Positions 38,491-50,206 of a stretch of 64,000 nt of DNA are shown piece by piece. The notes beneath the pieces are model-generated. The model was given only the letters and a program-made list of their open reading frames with translations, did no database searches and was not told the origin of the DNA. Positions within the stretch are counted from its first letter, which is position 1, and every line of letters begins with the position of its first letter. The stretch is from Tolypeutes matacus (lineage: Eukaryota; Chordata; Mammalia; Cingulata; Chlamyphoridae). The translations under genes and the position numbers were made by a program. Where the stretch lies: NCBI GenBank assembly GCA_026826555.1, contig JAKSZT010053928.1, positions 41,998,591 to 42,062,590 on the forward strand, written 5' to 3'.

Positions 38491-39277
38491 AAAACACTTT
38501 CCAGTAGACCAGAATTCTGTAACTAATGAAAATTATGGGTACATGACAACAAAGAAAATCTGTAAGGTAAAACAAGCACCAATTGTCTGACCATCTGCAT
38601 CAGTTTAAGTAACATGATTTTTCTCAGAATGAACAAATCGGCAAAACATTTTTTAAAAAATAAGCATATTGTTCAGGGTAATATTTCAAATTAGTAATAT
38701 CCTAGAAAAAAGAAGAGGAAAATACAAAAATACAAGGCAGTATATATGCACACATATAGAAATAAAAATCATTGAAGACTACTTAAAATACTACATGACA
38801 TTGATAATTAAGGGAATTCTAGAATATTTTAATAATTAGCAGTTATCTCTAAACAACATATAGTCTGATGAGCTAGCAGTAAGCAAGATATGACAGACTG
38901 CAAATAACAAATAAACTAACAATAACAAGAGAAACATTTCAATTATGCAATTTTGCTGATAATTTAATGTTCATACTTGTGAAGGAAGTAATACCGTCAA
39001 TGAATTTACAATTACTTGGAAAAACTAAAGTCTCAGAAAAATAGCAAACAAGTTTGCATTTGTTTGCTTATTTTTATGAGTATAGAGGGCTAAGTAGATA
39101 AACAGGAAAGCACTCTGCAACATATATTTGGATTATAAATTCTGTTTCCCATAACTTTCTTATAAAAAAGAAAGAAAAAAGCTTTGTAGCATGAACTTTG
39201 GTAACAGATAGACAAGGTGCAAATCCTGGTGCTGAGTTAAGTGCTTTGTCAACATTCCCTCATAAGAATCAACAGAA

Positions 39278-39315
39278 AAGGGGGGGGGGGGAAGGGAACG
39301 GAGGGAGGGGAGGAT
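39278..39315 (+). repeat. G-rich tract
   Basis: A G run of about twelve, then GAAGGGAACGGAGGGAGGGG. Confidence 0.9.
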
Positions 39316-39479
39316 AATCAAGCAATGGAAAAAGAAAAATAAGTCATCTAGGAAGGGAGAAGAATCTGACAAACATTAAACCTCATCAATTAACATTATT
39401 ATAAAAATGAAAATATTTTAACAGTTTTAAAATTTAAAAGCATTGTGTACCAAGTGGCAACTAGTGATGCATTTGGAAA

Positions 39480-40590
39480 AAGACCTAGACCAAAAGGGGG
39501 AAATATTAAATACAAATGAGTTTTTATTTCTGGGAGATTTCAAAGTGAGTCAGGAGGTCATTCCAGAGGTTACACTTATGCATATCTTAGGATGATCTCA
39601 CTGACTGCCGCAGTAAGCAGTGCCTCTAGCAGGGGGACTCCTAAGGGCTCTGGAGACATGGACACTATGGGCAGGGCAGACAACCTCAGGAATTTGGTAC
39701 CCTGTCATTGGGCTTTACCTTGGAATATATGATAGCGTATACCCCCAATGTATTGGAGTTAGACTCATTTATAATTTTCCTACACAAGTTTTTTATGCCC
39801 CTTTTATTTGAACCTATAATTAGCACAATATCCGTTAAATACATGTCCCAGAGACTTAAATACTACAGCTGTTCATACGCCGGTTGAGCCCTGAATCTCA
39901 GTAGAGTTGCAGCCAACACCTACCCTCCAATTCACTGGACTCACCCAGGACAACTATCAAAAGGATGATGATGGACAACGCCCATCCCCCAAAACAGAGA
40001 GAGTATCTACAACAGCAAGTAAGACATCTCCATGCATCTGCCCCACGGGATCTAAGCGCCCTCTCAACTAGAAGCAGAGTGGGCATCGCCATCCCCAAAT
40101 ACTCAAGATTGAGGAATGAGGGGGGAATGCAACTATAGAATAAAATAGACTTATTATTATTATAGTAATGGAAGAACCTGTAACATTGATATAAAGGTAG
40201 TGGTCACCAGAGGTTCTGAGGGGAGGGAGAAGGAAGAATTGGTATATAACATGGGGCATTTTGGGGACATTAGAATTGTTCTGCATGACATTGCAATGAT
40301 GGATACAGGCCATTATACATTTTGTCAAAATCTATAAAATTGTGTGGGGCAAGGTATAAACTATAATGTAAAGTATAGAGCATGGATAGTAGCAGTGCTT
40401 CAATATGTGTTCATCAGTTTTAACAAATGTACCACATTAATAAAAGATGTTAATGGGGAAAAGTGTGGGAGGGAGAGGAGTTGAGTTATATGGGATTCCT
40501 CTATATTTCAACGTAACATTTATATAATCTAAAGCTTCTTTAAAAATAATAATAAAAAAGAAAAAAATTAACTTAAAAAAAAAAAGCAAT
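39480..40590 (+). mobile_element. L1-like 3' end, plus strand
   Basis: About 1.1 kb of the lineage-specific 3' UTR ending in an A-rich tail (TTAAAAATAATAATAAAAAAG). It contains the shared blocks ...GAACCTATAATTAG..., ...GGACTCACCCAGGACAACT... and ...GATACAGGCCATTATA.... The 5' boundary is approximate. Short open frames inside it carry no L1 domain motif that I can see. Confidence 0.75.
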
Positions 40591-41205
40591 ATATAGAAGA
40601 AGCATGGAAGACTTGATTGGGTTATGGAATGGAATGTACTTACTAATTCTGCCATTGTAAAGCAAAGCAAAGGTGCCCTTGATAAAGGATGGGGGAAGGA
40701 AGGGGAAGAGAGAGTGGAGGCTCTGATGTCCTCATCCAACAAAGCAGGTATTCTAAGAGTTGCTCTAAATATAAATGAAATAAGAAATAAGGTTCTAAGA
40801 ATATTAGTCAAAAGTACTAATATAACCAACCAACCAATAGAAAATATTAACAATGCAGTAAGAGTGAGGAGAGGAGCTAGTATAAATAAGATTCAGTGCT
40901 TTCAAAGTGGGAATCAAGGGCTAAACATTTTTAAATTGATAAATGAAAAACGAAATGAATGATATATGAAAAATGGACCATTTAGAATTAGGAGTTAACC
41001 ACCAGAGAGGAAGTGGGGAATAAGGATATATATATACTTATATTTCTTTGTATCTACATAAAGATTCAGTGGAAGTAAATTAAGAAACTAATAAAATGGT
41101 TGCCAGTGGCTGGGAGCAGGAGCAGTGGTGGGTAAAAGGCTTCTTACGGTTTACCCTGCCCATTGTTTTGATTGGTGAATCACGTGAATGCTTACTCAGT
41201 TAAAA

Positions 41206-41233
41206 CAGAGAGAGAGAGAGAAAGAGAGAGAGG
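41206..41233. repeat. GA simple repeat
   Basis: AGAGAGAGAGAGAAAGAGAG. Simple repeat only. Confidence 0.9.
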
Positions 41234-42097
41234 AAACATAAAACAAAACAAAACAGCAACTGTTAAGAAGTTGTTGTATCAGGAAAGTGGGAATACAAAC
41301 TGGAGGAGGAGTTGGTTGGGGACCTGTTGCTTTTCTCCATGAGTCCCTCTGTATTATTTTATGGTTACGATGGGGCATGTAATAGTTAGATAAAAAGAAA
41401 TTAAAATGGAAAAGGTATATCCTCACAGGAAAATCAGTCGATAAATTATGTCTTATTAGTGGCATTATTATTAATCATTCTTAAAACTGACTATCAAATA
41501 GATCAACTCATGAGCACAAGAAAGAAAGAAGAGTGCCTTTATGAGGATATAGTGTTATTTAAACAAACTAGTCTGGTAAGAAAAATTTATATCATACCTT
41601 AGTAGAGATAGCAGAAAACAATGAAATCATTTCCAAGTCCTTTGTTCATACTCAGAGGCCTACTAAAATAAATGGAACTGCTATTTATTCTAAATCCTCT
41701 TCAACATCTCTTAATAAATGGCTGAAAATCAAAGTACAAATGGAGTAATACCACCTTCCTGTGTGCCCATTGAGACATGGGGGTGCCCACCCACCTCACG
41801 CTCACTCATACATTCATAAAATATTTGTGGTGCTAGCCTTCAGGCCTTCTATAGAGGGCTGCTTATATTGCAGGGATTTCAGTTAGCAGGAGGTGTTAAT
41901 CTCATTTAGGGAAATGATATTGTTTACTTTATTTACCCATAATTAGCATCACTCACAACAAAATGTTCACTGGGAAGAATGCCAACTCTCTATAATGACC
42001 CCATCCTCCCTCTGTTTTTTCCCTCTTCTAGGACAGAGAAACAGTATCATCCCACAATGACAAAGGTCAAGTTCAGGAGAGATATATAAATAGAGAT

Positions 42098-42292
42098 GGA
42101 TAGGGATAGGGATAGGGATAGGGATAGGGATAGGGATAGGGATANNNNNNNNNNGATAGGGATAGGGATAGGGATAGGGATAGGGATAGGGATAGGGATA
42201 GAGATAGGGATAGAGATAGGGATAGAGATAGAGATAGAGATAGAGAGATAGAGACATAGAGAGATAGAGACAGAGATAGAGATAGAGATAGA
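42098..42292 (+). repeat. (GGGATA)n / (GAGATA)n satellite with assembly gap
   Basis: The hexamer GGGATA is repeated on both sides of ten Ns and grades into GAGATA and GA-rich repeats at the right. Predicted SLSL and YPYP proteins on the minus strand are translations of this repeat, not genes. Confidence 0.95.
42145..42154. other. Assembly gap (10 N)
   Basis: Ten Ns inside the GGGATA satellite. The true number of repeat units is unknown. Confidence 0.99.
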
Positions 42293-42772
42293 TTGTTTTT
42301 TTTATTTGAGAGGCAATGGACTAAGGGCTTTCCCAGAAAGGCATGAGCTTTCTGGTCTGGTAGGGGAAAAATATTCTCTATAGTCAGAAAATTGTCATTT
42401 TGCTCATTTCCTCTGCCAAGAATGTTTATCTTTTTCTTCAAGGGTTCAACTTCCTTCTCATTTCAATTTATCTACATGCTGTTTACCACTTCAAGGACCA
42501 TCACATTTACAATTTCTATAAATTTCTTCTTAATCTTCAAATGTATTCTCTTTGCCCATAGCAACTTATGTAACCCCCTCCCCACTTAAAAAATCTATTA
42601 GGTTTATCTTCTGTATGACTGTGTAATCACTGACCAAAGAAGGGCTTTTTGAAATCTTTTGTGCTGCTGATTTGCCCATGTGTGTGTGTATGTATGCACA
42701 TGCTATACATACATTAGTTTTGAATGCCTTAATGGTAGAATTCCATTTTATATCATACCCTAAAAACCCCAG

Positions 42773-43050
42773 ATCATTGCAACAGTAGATACAGGCCATT
42801 ATATATCCTGCTGTAACCTACAGAATTGAGTAGGAGAGAGTGTAAACTACAATGTACTCTATAATCCATGCTTAGGCATAATGCTCCAAAATGTGTTCAT
42901 CAATTGCAATCAATGTACCACACTAATGAAAGAAGTTGTTAATGTGGGGAAAAGTGGGAGGTGTGGGGAGTGGGGCATATGGGAATCACTTATATTTTTT
43001 ATGTAGCATTTTATGTAATCTAAGTATCTGTTAAAAATATATATTTATAC
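42773..43050 (+). mobile_element. Very short L1 3' end with target-site duplication
   Basis: A 278-bp fragment from GCAACAGTAGATACAGGCCA to TTAAAAATATATATT. It is flanked by 13-bp near-repeats CTAAAAACCCCAG (42760-42772) and CTAAAAACTCCAG (43051-43063) with one mismatch. This copy retains the junction that is inverted in the 4.35-5.21 kb element. Confidence 0.82.
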
Positions 43051-43413
43051 CTAAAAACTCCAGCATCACATATAGGTTTGAATAGAAGGGACTGGTGAAC
43101 CATGTGCAGGGAGGACTTATTTGAGTCTAATTCTGTCACTCTCAGGAGCACAGATTCCAAAATAGAACCCACTGATAAGGCATCAGTCTCTGGGGCTATC
43201 CCCCCTTATATAGGACCAGGGTGTCTCTGGAGCTCTCAGGAACCCCACTGAGTGGGATGATAGGCACTTAGATGTTCTATGAGCTCCTACTGAGGTGTGC
43301 GTAAGAGTTACCTCTGGGATGACCTCCCGACTCTCTTTGAAGTCTCTTAGCCACTTGAACTCATTTGTCTTTACCATTTCCCCCTTTTATTCAACGTCTT
43401 TTTCCAGTTGTGT

Positions 43414-43430
43414 TGCCAGTTGGCACTTGG
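43414..43430. repeat. Target-site duplication, left copy (U4 insertion)
   Basis: TGCCAGTTGGCACTTGG lies immediately before the U4 fragment and is repeated exactly on its other side. Deleting one copy and the U4 fragment restores a continuous L1-like sequence. Confidence 0.95.
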
Positions 43431-43504
43431 GAAAAGTTTTCAATTAGCAATAATCGTGCCTCGGATAAACCTCATTGGCTACGATACTGCCACTGTGCAA
43501 AGCT
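43431..43504 (-). pseudogene. U4 snRNA retropseudogene, 3'-truncated
   Basis: On the minus strand this reads AGCTTTGCACAGTGGCAGTA and continues through ...GCCAATGAGGTTTATCCGAG... to ...TTGAAAACTTTTC. That is the 5' part of U4 snRNA, about nucleotides 1-74 of roughly 145, covering stem II, the 5' stem-loop and stem I. Only two bases differ from U4 as I recall it: GCGC to GCAC near nucleotide 9, and GCGCG to GCACG near 48. Both are CpG to CpA. The 3' half with the Sm site is absent, so it cannot make a functional snRNP. It has no poly(A) and is flanked by perfect 17-bp direct repeats, so it arrived by retroposition of a truncated cDNA. It sits inside an L1-like 3' region. Confidence 0.93.
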
Positions 43505-43520
43505 GCCAGTTGGCACTTGG
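43504..43520. repeat. Target-site duplication, right copy (U4 insertion)
   Basis: Exact second copy of the 17-bp TGCCAGTTGGCACTTGG. The first T is shared with the complement of U4 nucleotide 1, so the boundary is ambiguous by one base. Confidence 0.95.
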
Positions 43521-45455
43521 TATTAATCCCTCGTTGCCAGGGAGGCTCATCCCCGGGAGTCATGTCCCACGTTGGGGGAGAAGGTAATGCAATCATATGC
43601 TGAGTTTGGCTTAGAGAGAGGCCACATTTGAGCAACAAGGAGGCTCTCAGGTGGCAACCCTTAGGCACCCCACAACTGCAGGCTAAGTCTCATTTACAAG
43701 AGCAAGAGCAAAGACTCACAAGGGTAGTCATCAATTAAAAACAAAACAAAACAAAACAAAAAAAATCAGTGGGTCATCCTATTTTGACAGGCACTGTCCC
43801 TACACTCAGAGGACTATTGTTGCTCCCTTGGAGACTGTGACAGAGCTTTCCAGGCTAGGAATTCAGATTCCCTCATTTATTGTGTGATTATCCACCCATC
43901 GTGACCATGCCCCACCCCCCGATCCTTTGAATGATTTTGTATATCTTTCATGTATATTCGGATGAACCAATCCCCACGAAACCCCCCCCAGACACCCCCC
44001 CAATAGTCCCCCGCAGTACCCATTGTAACCCTTCTGTGATCCAAATCCTCCATGAACATTTAGTCCATAAAATAATCAAATACACTTACTAGGAAAAAGA
44101 AACAAGTGTGATAAGCGTACATGCAAGAGACAAACATAAGGAAACTCAGGGGAAAAAAAAAAAAAAAAGAGAGAGAGAAGGAAAGAAAACAAATAATCAA
44201 ACAAAGAACAAAACAAAATAAAATATAATTAGTGGATTGGGACATTCAAAAAATGGGCAAAAAAGCAAAGGAAATGCCTTTAAAATATATATATATATAT
44301 TCATTTTTTTTTCCTTTCTCTTTTCTTTTTTCCCTTTTTTCCTTCCCTTTATCACTGTGTTATCGGATGTCTAGTGTGCCATGACACCTTCCTCCTCTCA
44401 ATCCCCATTGTCTCCCAATTTTTCATTTAATTTTCAAAGAAGTTTAGGTCACAGCAAAGTCACACACGGAGTGCCAGAGACTCCCAGATACCAAACCGCC
44501 CCCCCCTTCCCCACCCCATATTAACTCCGCCCTTTTTTTTTTGGTTGTTAGCATTGTTATAACTGTTATGCAGATAGCAAAATATAGCAACTAAACATTG
44601 TCAGTGATTTACAGTATAGTTTACAATTTAGATGATACAGTTTAATAATTTTGATCCACCTACCTATGTGCCAGGTGTGCATGAAATCTAGGTGGAGCTG
44701 CAACTCCTACCCTACAGCTCAATGGACTCATCCAAGTCACCTGGTGAGGAGACAACGATGGGAAATGGCCATCCCAGGGAATGGAGAGGGCCTGCATCTG
44801 CAGGCAGGATCATCCCACCCACCATATCCATGGGATATAAGCCCTCTCTCACTTGGAGTTGGAGTGGACATCACCATCCCAGTCCCTTCAGGATTGGGGG
44901 AAGAACTGTGGACTAGAGTGGACTTGATGGTATTCTCTTGTTCACATATGGTGATTCTAGCAATGCAAGAAATTATAACAATGAGGTGGAGCCAGTGGCC
45001 ACTTGACACTTTTGGGGTAGGGAGGGGACGAGCAGTTGAAATACAGTGGCTTCTTTGGGAGTTGGAAGTTGCCCTGAGTACTGTTGTGGCAACGGATGTA
45101 GGCCATTTTAAATCAGCACACACCACTCAGAACTGAGTGGGAGAGAGTGTGGTCTACAGTGTAAACTGTGGTCTATGGTTGGTGGCAAGGCTCCAGGATG
45201 TGTAAGTTCATTGAGGGTGGTGGGCCACACTGTGGGAGATGTTTGTGTGGGATGTGATGGGAGGTGTGGGAGGTGGGCAACATGGGAATCCCAGTGGGTT
45301 CCGTGTAATATTTTGGGTAATCTAAGCACCTCTTAAAATATATGTATATATATATATAAACAACATTTTTGTAAGCAAATACACATATATGCATATATAT
45401 TTATATATCATTTTGCAAATGTTTGTATGTATTTTGAGAATTTTGATTTTTATCC

Positions 45456-45457
<2 letters not shown>

Positions 45458-45498
<41 letters not shown>
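45458..45498. repeat. (AT)n simple repeat
   Basis: About 20 AT units followed by an A run. Likely length-variable. Confidence 0.95.
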
Positions 45499-45501
<3 letters not shown>

Positions 45502-47969
45502 AAAAAAAAACAGATCTTAGCTCATAGTAAATATTTAAAAGTTGTAAGTGAATGATCGAGTAGTATTCTATATTATTGGACCTTGAAGATAAATAAATCC
45601 CTGGGTAGGCTAATTTCTCCAGCCATTTCTAAAACAAAATTGAAACATTAAAACCCAGGGAAACATATGGATTTGATTTTTAGTTGATAAATAAATGATG
45701 GCCCGTTGCCTTCCTCATAATGTATACTTCCCACTTTAGTGTAACACCCTTATCCAGGATGGTGGCTCTCGATAAAAAGATGAATGTATTCCATTTCAAT
45801 CCATATATTTTCCTAGACTTGCACTGGATTGTTCTGTATCTACGCTTTCTTGCTCACCCTGAAGGCTTCAGCTCCTTCAAAGCACTGTGCTGAACTGCAT
45901 CAACTTGAGCTACAAAGACCTGCCATTTTTCAGTTATGCTCCCACAATCAAGATGAAGGCACACATTGCTCCATCTCCTTGATCAGTCATCCGACCCAAG
46001 AGCTGATGCATTCATTTCACTCAGTTATATGGGCCAAACCTGCCAACGTTTAAAACATTAAATGATTAAATGGAGTTATTTATTACCATAGCTCACAAAA
46101 TGCAAGGTGTTTTCACATGAAAGGGAATTTTAGAAGGCCATGAGTTTTGTTTCTAATCTTTATTACTATTTTTTATATATTGCAACTGAAAAAAAAAAAA
46201 AAAAAAGCATAGTGAAACAAAACAAAACAAAACCCCAGAAATATCCCAACAAGCTCTCTCACTTCTGGCCTATCTGGTTCTCATTTTCTGATATGATCAG
46301 TTCTAGTGCATGGAAACCAAAATGCCAACCCAGGGATGCAAGAATTTGCAAGGAAATCTGTGCCTACCAGGGCAGTGGGGTTGGAGATAAATACACATTG
46401 TTGTTAGTCCATTAATTTCATGGGAGCATGGTTTTTTCACTCTAACCTAAAGGCCACTTTTTCTTAAGGATATTTTCTTCTTCCTTTCTGTTTCTATTTC
46501 CCTGTCCCCACCTCAAGGATTGCACAGGTAGCAAGGGATCTGTTTTCACTGCAAAGGCATTCACATGAAAAAACAGAGTTGTTATTATTTTTTGAAAGGA
46601 CAGAACAAAGGATATATATTTACTGTGGATAATCACACTGTATGCTTCACTAGACTCTAGGTATTATTTTCTTAGCTCAATTAATCTCATTAACCTCAAG
46701 ATTTTTAATTAACTTTACTAAAGTCAACGCAGACTGCACATGTTTAGCAGAATTGTTTGGAGATATACAGTAAGAATTAAACCAAATTGTTAAGTCTCCA
46801 GCCTCACTAACATTGCAAAAAGTAATTATCAATGTCTTTATATATATGTGTGTGTTGGGGAAAACATCTGTGCAATTCATTTTTCTGTGTTGGTAAACCT
46901 GAGCAAAACTGGAGGCTATTCACTGTGTAATAATATTTTAATCTCATTTATATAAATTTTCAAACAAATGCATACTGGTTTGTAAATTATGGTCCTCACT
47001 GGAAACTGCTGGTGCTGTGATTTCTTTTAATTCACAAAACACCTTTAGGTTCATAGGCAATGTAAGTAAGCTGACATGCTCAGAGGTTTTTTGAAAAACT
47101 GTAATTCAAAGTAATTATGAGGAAATAGAGGACTATTTGAACATTTAATCCAACTTTTCATGTCTAAATAGCCCTTAAAATGTGTTGATAGTTTATTCAG
47201 TGGGTGTCATCCTCAATTCTAATGCACCTTTGCTAAGAAAATAACAAATTATGTTCATGCCAAGGAGATTTTTCCTGTTAGGTTTCAGACCTGAAAAGTT
47301 TTGTGGAAAGATGATCAGACTTCAGGTATGCTAAATTGTCTATCACTATAAAGAATAATCGTTTGCTACATTTTATGTAGAACTTACTCCTACACCTAAG
47401 CCATATTTATTTTTATCCGTATATTCATCTTAATGTCTCATGTATCGTTTTTTAAAGCAGCTGAAAAATTAGGTCATAAATACTAACTTACTAAGGCTGC
47501 AATTCTTCCAAGATAAAAGGAGTTCTCATACTGAGGAGTACTTTTATAAGCCTTTTAGAATTTTACCAGAACTCCAGGGATTAGAATATCATCTGAACAG
47601 GTGATATACAAACGTAATTATCCATGTTTGCCTATGATTCCAATTGATGCGATTGGTCATGGTGCTATGGCTATCTGGCAAGTTGAAAAACACAATCGAC
47701 ACAAGTTGCTATTCTAAAACACACCACGAGCTCTGTAGAGTTAGATGCTAGTAAAGAAATAACAACATTTATGAATTTACAAGAGCAGAAGGTCATACAT
47801 ATAACCTGCTAACTATTCTTCATGAGGGTCCCTGTTGCCAAAATTCGTCATGGTAGAAACAATAATTTTTCTTGAAGCAAAGAATAAACTTTGATTCTCA
47901 CCATCTTCCTTCTACTCTTCATTTCTAATCCTTGTCAAAACTTATCACTCCCCAACACACAGGTCTAGT

Positions 47970-48110
47970 TCATTCATGAATTCCAAAAAGTGTTTATTGA
48001 ACACTATGGTGCCAGGAACTATGCTAAACTCTGGGGTTACAACAATAAAGAACACTCAACCCCAGCCCTCTGGAAACCACATTTAGGAGAGAAAGGTGAG
48101 ATCTTATCAG
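47970..48110 (-). repeat. L2 3' end, minus strand
   Basis: ...AAGTGTTTATTGAACACTAT..., ...GGTGCCAGGAACTATGCTAA..., ...CAGCCCTCTGGAAACC.... Confidence 0.65.
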
Positions 48111-49524
48111 CTGTGCATTACTTGAGGTTGTAATTATCTCTGCCTGCATTTGCAGTGCCACCTACCACCAGCAGGGGTAGCGTTGGCCAGTATGCACCAT
48201 TTCTACCATCATTAGTTCATTTCCATTAACTGAGCTTCTGTGACCAAAGTGGATACCACAGCAGTGCAGAAGAGGCCCAGAGCCCTTTACCATAGTGCCT
48301 CAGATTAAATTAATCAGGTGTTTGAACAGAAAGAATTGGATTGAATTTTCCAGAATAGTGAGGGTATCTGCTTATGTTTCCAGGAAGGGCAGGGGTGTAC
48401 TTATAAGGGATGGGACCATTGCTTCATGCTACACACTTGCTCTGCCTTGGACTCTGCTTCTTTCTGAGCATCAGCTGCACTCTCTCCTCATGAATTTTCC
48501 ACCAGGGCCAACCATGACTGTGGCAACTCTCATTGCATACCCTTAGAATACCATGAACAGAAAGGAAAGAGGGTTTTGTTTTCCCAGATTCACCTTTGAA
48601 AATTTCTGGGTAAAGTCTCTAAGTTCTAGCTTGTACCACTAGTCTAAAGCTTGCAGCAGCCTATCCGAGTGAGCCACCACCCCTGTGGCTGGGGCAGGGT
48701 CTTGGATGACAGCAGGGGCCTAGTTAAAAAAAAACGGCCACTGGGAAATCCTTATCAACTGGCCCACCACCCAATCTCTGCAGATTGCATGGGCCCTTAT
48801 ATTTTCTTCTCCACAAGCATGGAGGAGAAGGCTCGGGCTTGAAGAAGAGTTATATTTGCTCATTCAGTCTAGGGATGACACTCTCACAGCTGATTTTTCT
48901 TTTCTTCCCCATCACTTGCAATTGTTCTTGACTCTTTTTTATATCTCTACCCTAGTCTCTATGCCTAAATTTAGTGATTTTCCTACTACTTTAAAAAAAT
49001 TATATCTCCATGTCCAGAGTATAACATCCTTGTGGAGTATAACCTCCTTGTGGGCATGGGAGAGTCTAATCAAAAGAGCTACATGGATTTGTCTGCCCAC
49101 TGCAGGAAAGATCCATGAGGTCTAAAGAAGAGTATTACACAAACTTCTACTTTCAAAGTGAAGAATCTACCTTCATGTGGATTTAGTCATGTGAGTGGAA
49201 AAGAATAAAAAATACAGACATCAGCTAGTGAAAACTTGTTTGATTATTCAAACACATTCAACATTTACTGACATTATTTACTTTTATCCATAAATAATTA
49301 CACATACTGCATTAATAATCCATATTGTAACTGTGTTTATCTTTGTTTGAGGCATAATTTTTAGTCTTTAAGAGTCAAAATTCCAAAAAAAAGAAAAAAA
49401 AAAAACAAAAAAACAGTTTCTATAGCACAGATCCAGACATATCAGTTGCTTGATAAATGATTTTGGTTAAATACACTCAGCTATGCAATAATCATATGCA
49501 GTTTCAGTAATATACTGATAATAC

Positions 49525-49759
49525 CTTTTGGTCATCACTTGTCCCAGGTGACTCTTGACACAGAAGACCCTGCGCATCTGAATGCCCACACCACACCTTG
49601 CTTCTCCATTCCAGCCAATGGTTGCATTAAGGGCAGTTACCAATGTGTCTTCAGAACATGGCCCCCAAGGCGATGTCTCCCAGGAGAGCTGCATACAGGA
49701 ATGGTCATTGCATAAACGATATTCTTGGAGGGCCTGACTTGGGGGACATGGTTTTCCAC
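49525..49759 (-). CDS. THSD7B: THSD7B internal exon B (TSP1 modules)
   Basis: This 235-bp exon follows a TTTTTGCAG acceptor and ends AAAAG at a GTATTA donor, giving two bases, 77 codons and two bases. It completes one TSP1 repeat (GKPCPPSQALQEYRLCNDHSC) and carries most of the next: the WETSPWGPC tryptophan and cysteine motif, a linker with an N-glycosylation sequon (LNATI), and then GEARCGVGIQMRRVFCVK and GQVMTK. CGVGIQxRRVFC is the classic basic strand of a TSP1 domain. Compared with the human protein as I recall it, differences are few and conservative (for example RCGVGIQM against TCGVGIQT, and HLGQ against HVGQ). The split last codon AG joins A from exon C to give arginine followed by CPDS, as expected for the family. 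No frameshift or stop is present. Confidence 0.95.
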
Positions 49760-50149
49760 CTGCAAAAAGTAAAAGTGAAAGAAAACACATGGTCATAGCT
49801 GACGTTGTTGCTAGGCTGTTATTGTTATTGCTGTTCTTGTTTTGTTAGAAGGATGGTCTTTTATGACCCATCCTTCCAAGGACCTAAACAACTGCACCCT
49901 TCTAAGGGAATGGCTCTTTTGTCCCCAAATAACAAATGGAGAAAAATATCTTGCCCTTTCTCTCCTAAATAACAGACAGCATTAATTATAATTTTATAAT
50001 TAGATTATAAAATTATTTGACTCAAATGCCCACTTCCGGGGCATTTATCACTGAGATAAACTCCAAAGAAACCTGTGCTTCTTTTAATAGCACCATGCCT
50101 ACATAAATTTTCCTGTTGGATATAATAGCCCATGACCTTGAAGTGGTAC

Positions 50150-50206
50150 TAGGTAGAACACATACCCACACACATCCACACGTGCACACACCAACACATG
50201 CAATAA
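50150..50206. repeat. CA-rich simple repeat
   Basis: Interrupted ACACAC and CCACAC units. Confidence 0.85.

Larger units (their letters stand above)
43064..45360 (+). mobile_element. Long L1-like 3' UTR, second subfamily
   Basis: A continuous retroelement 3' region in plus orientation. The final 800 bp are a diverged homologue of the 39.5-40.6 kb copy: ...AATGGACTCATCCAAGTC..., ...GGATGTAGGCCATTTTAAAT..., ...AATCTAAGCACCTCTTAAAA.... It contains the U4 insertion near 43.43 kb. The 5' limit is uncertain, and the part before 43.4 kb is assigned by continuity. The open frame at 44651-45136 lies inside the UTR and is not a gene. Confidence 0.65.
38308..49524 (-). other. THSD7B intron between exons B and C (11.2 kb)
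   Basis: The intron is rich in L1 3'-end copies on the plus strand, so they are antisense to THSD7B. It also holds the GGGATA satellite with an assembly gap and a U4 pseudogene. The segments 40.6-42.0 kb and 45.5-49.5 kb contain only short low-complexity tracts and an L2 tail. Confidence 0.75.

Noticed and set aside
40437..40853. 138-codon minus-strand open frame
   Set aside because: It straddles the A-rich tail of an L1 copy, contains poly-F/K low complexity and has no splice or start context.
41967..42441. SLSL and YPYP repeat proteins, or a CRISPR-like array
   Set aside because: Both come from the GGGATA/GAGATA microsatellite; there are no spacers and the repeats are contiguous hexamers.
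44651..45136. 161-codon open frame, the longest in the window
   Set aside because: It lies inside an L1-like 3' UTR that has homologues at 39.5-40.6 kb and 4.35-5.21 kb where the frame is not preserved; no domain or motif is visible.
45829..46053. Possible exon with balanced composition
   Set aside because: Plus strand, no TSP1 motif, no convincing splice sites in phase, no neighbouring coding evidence.
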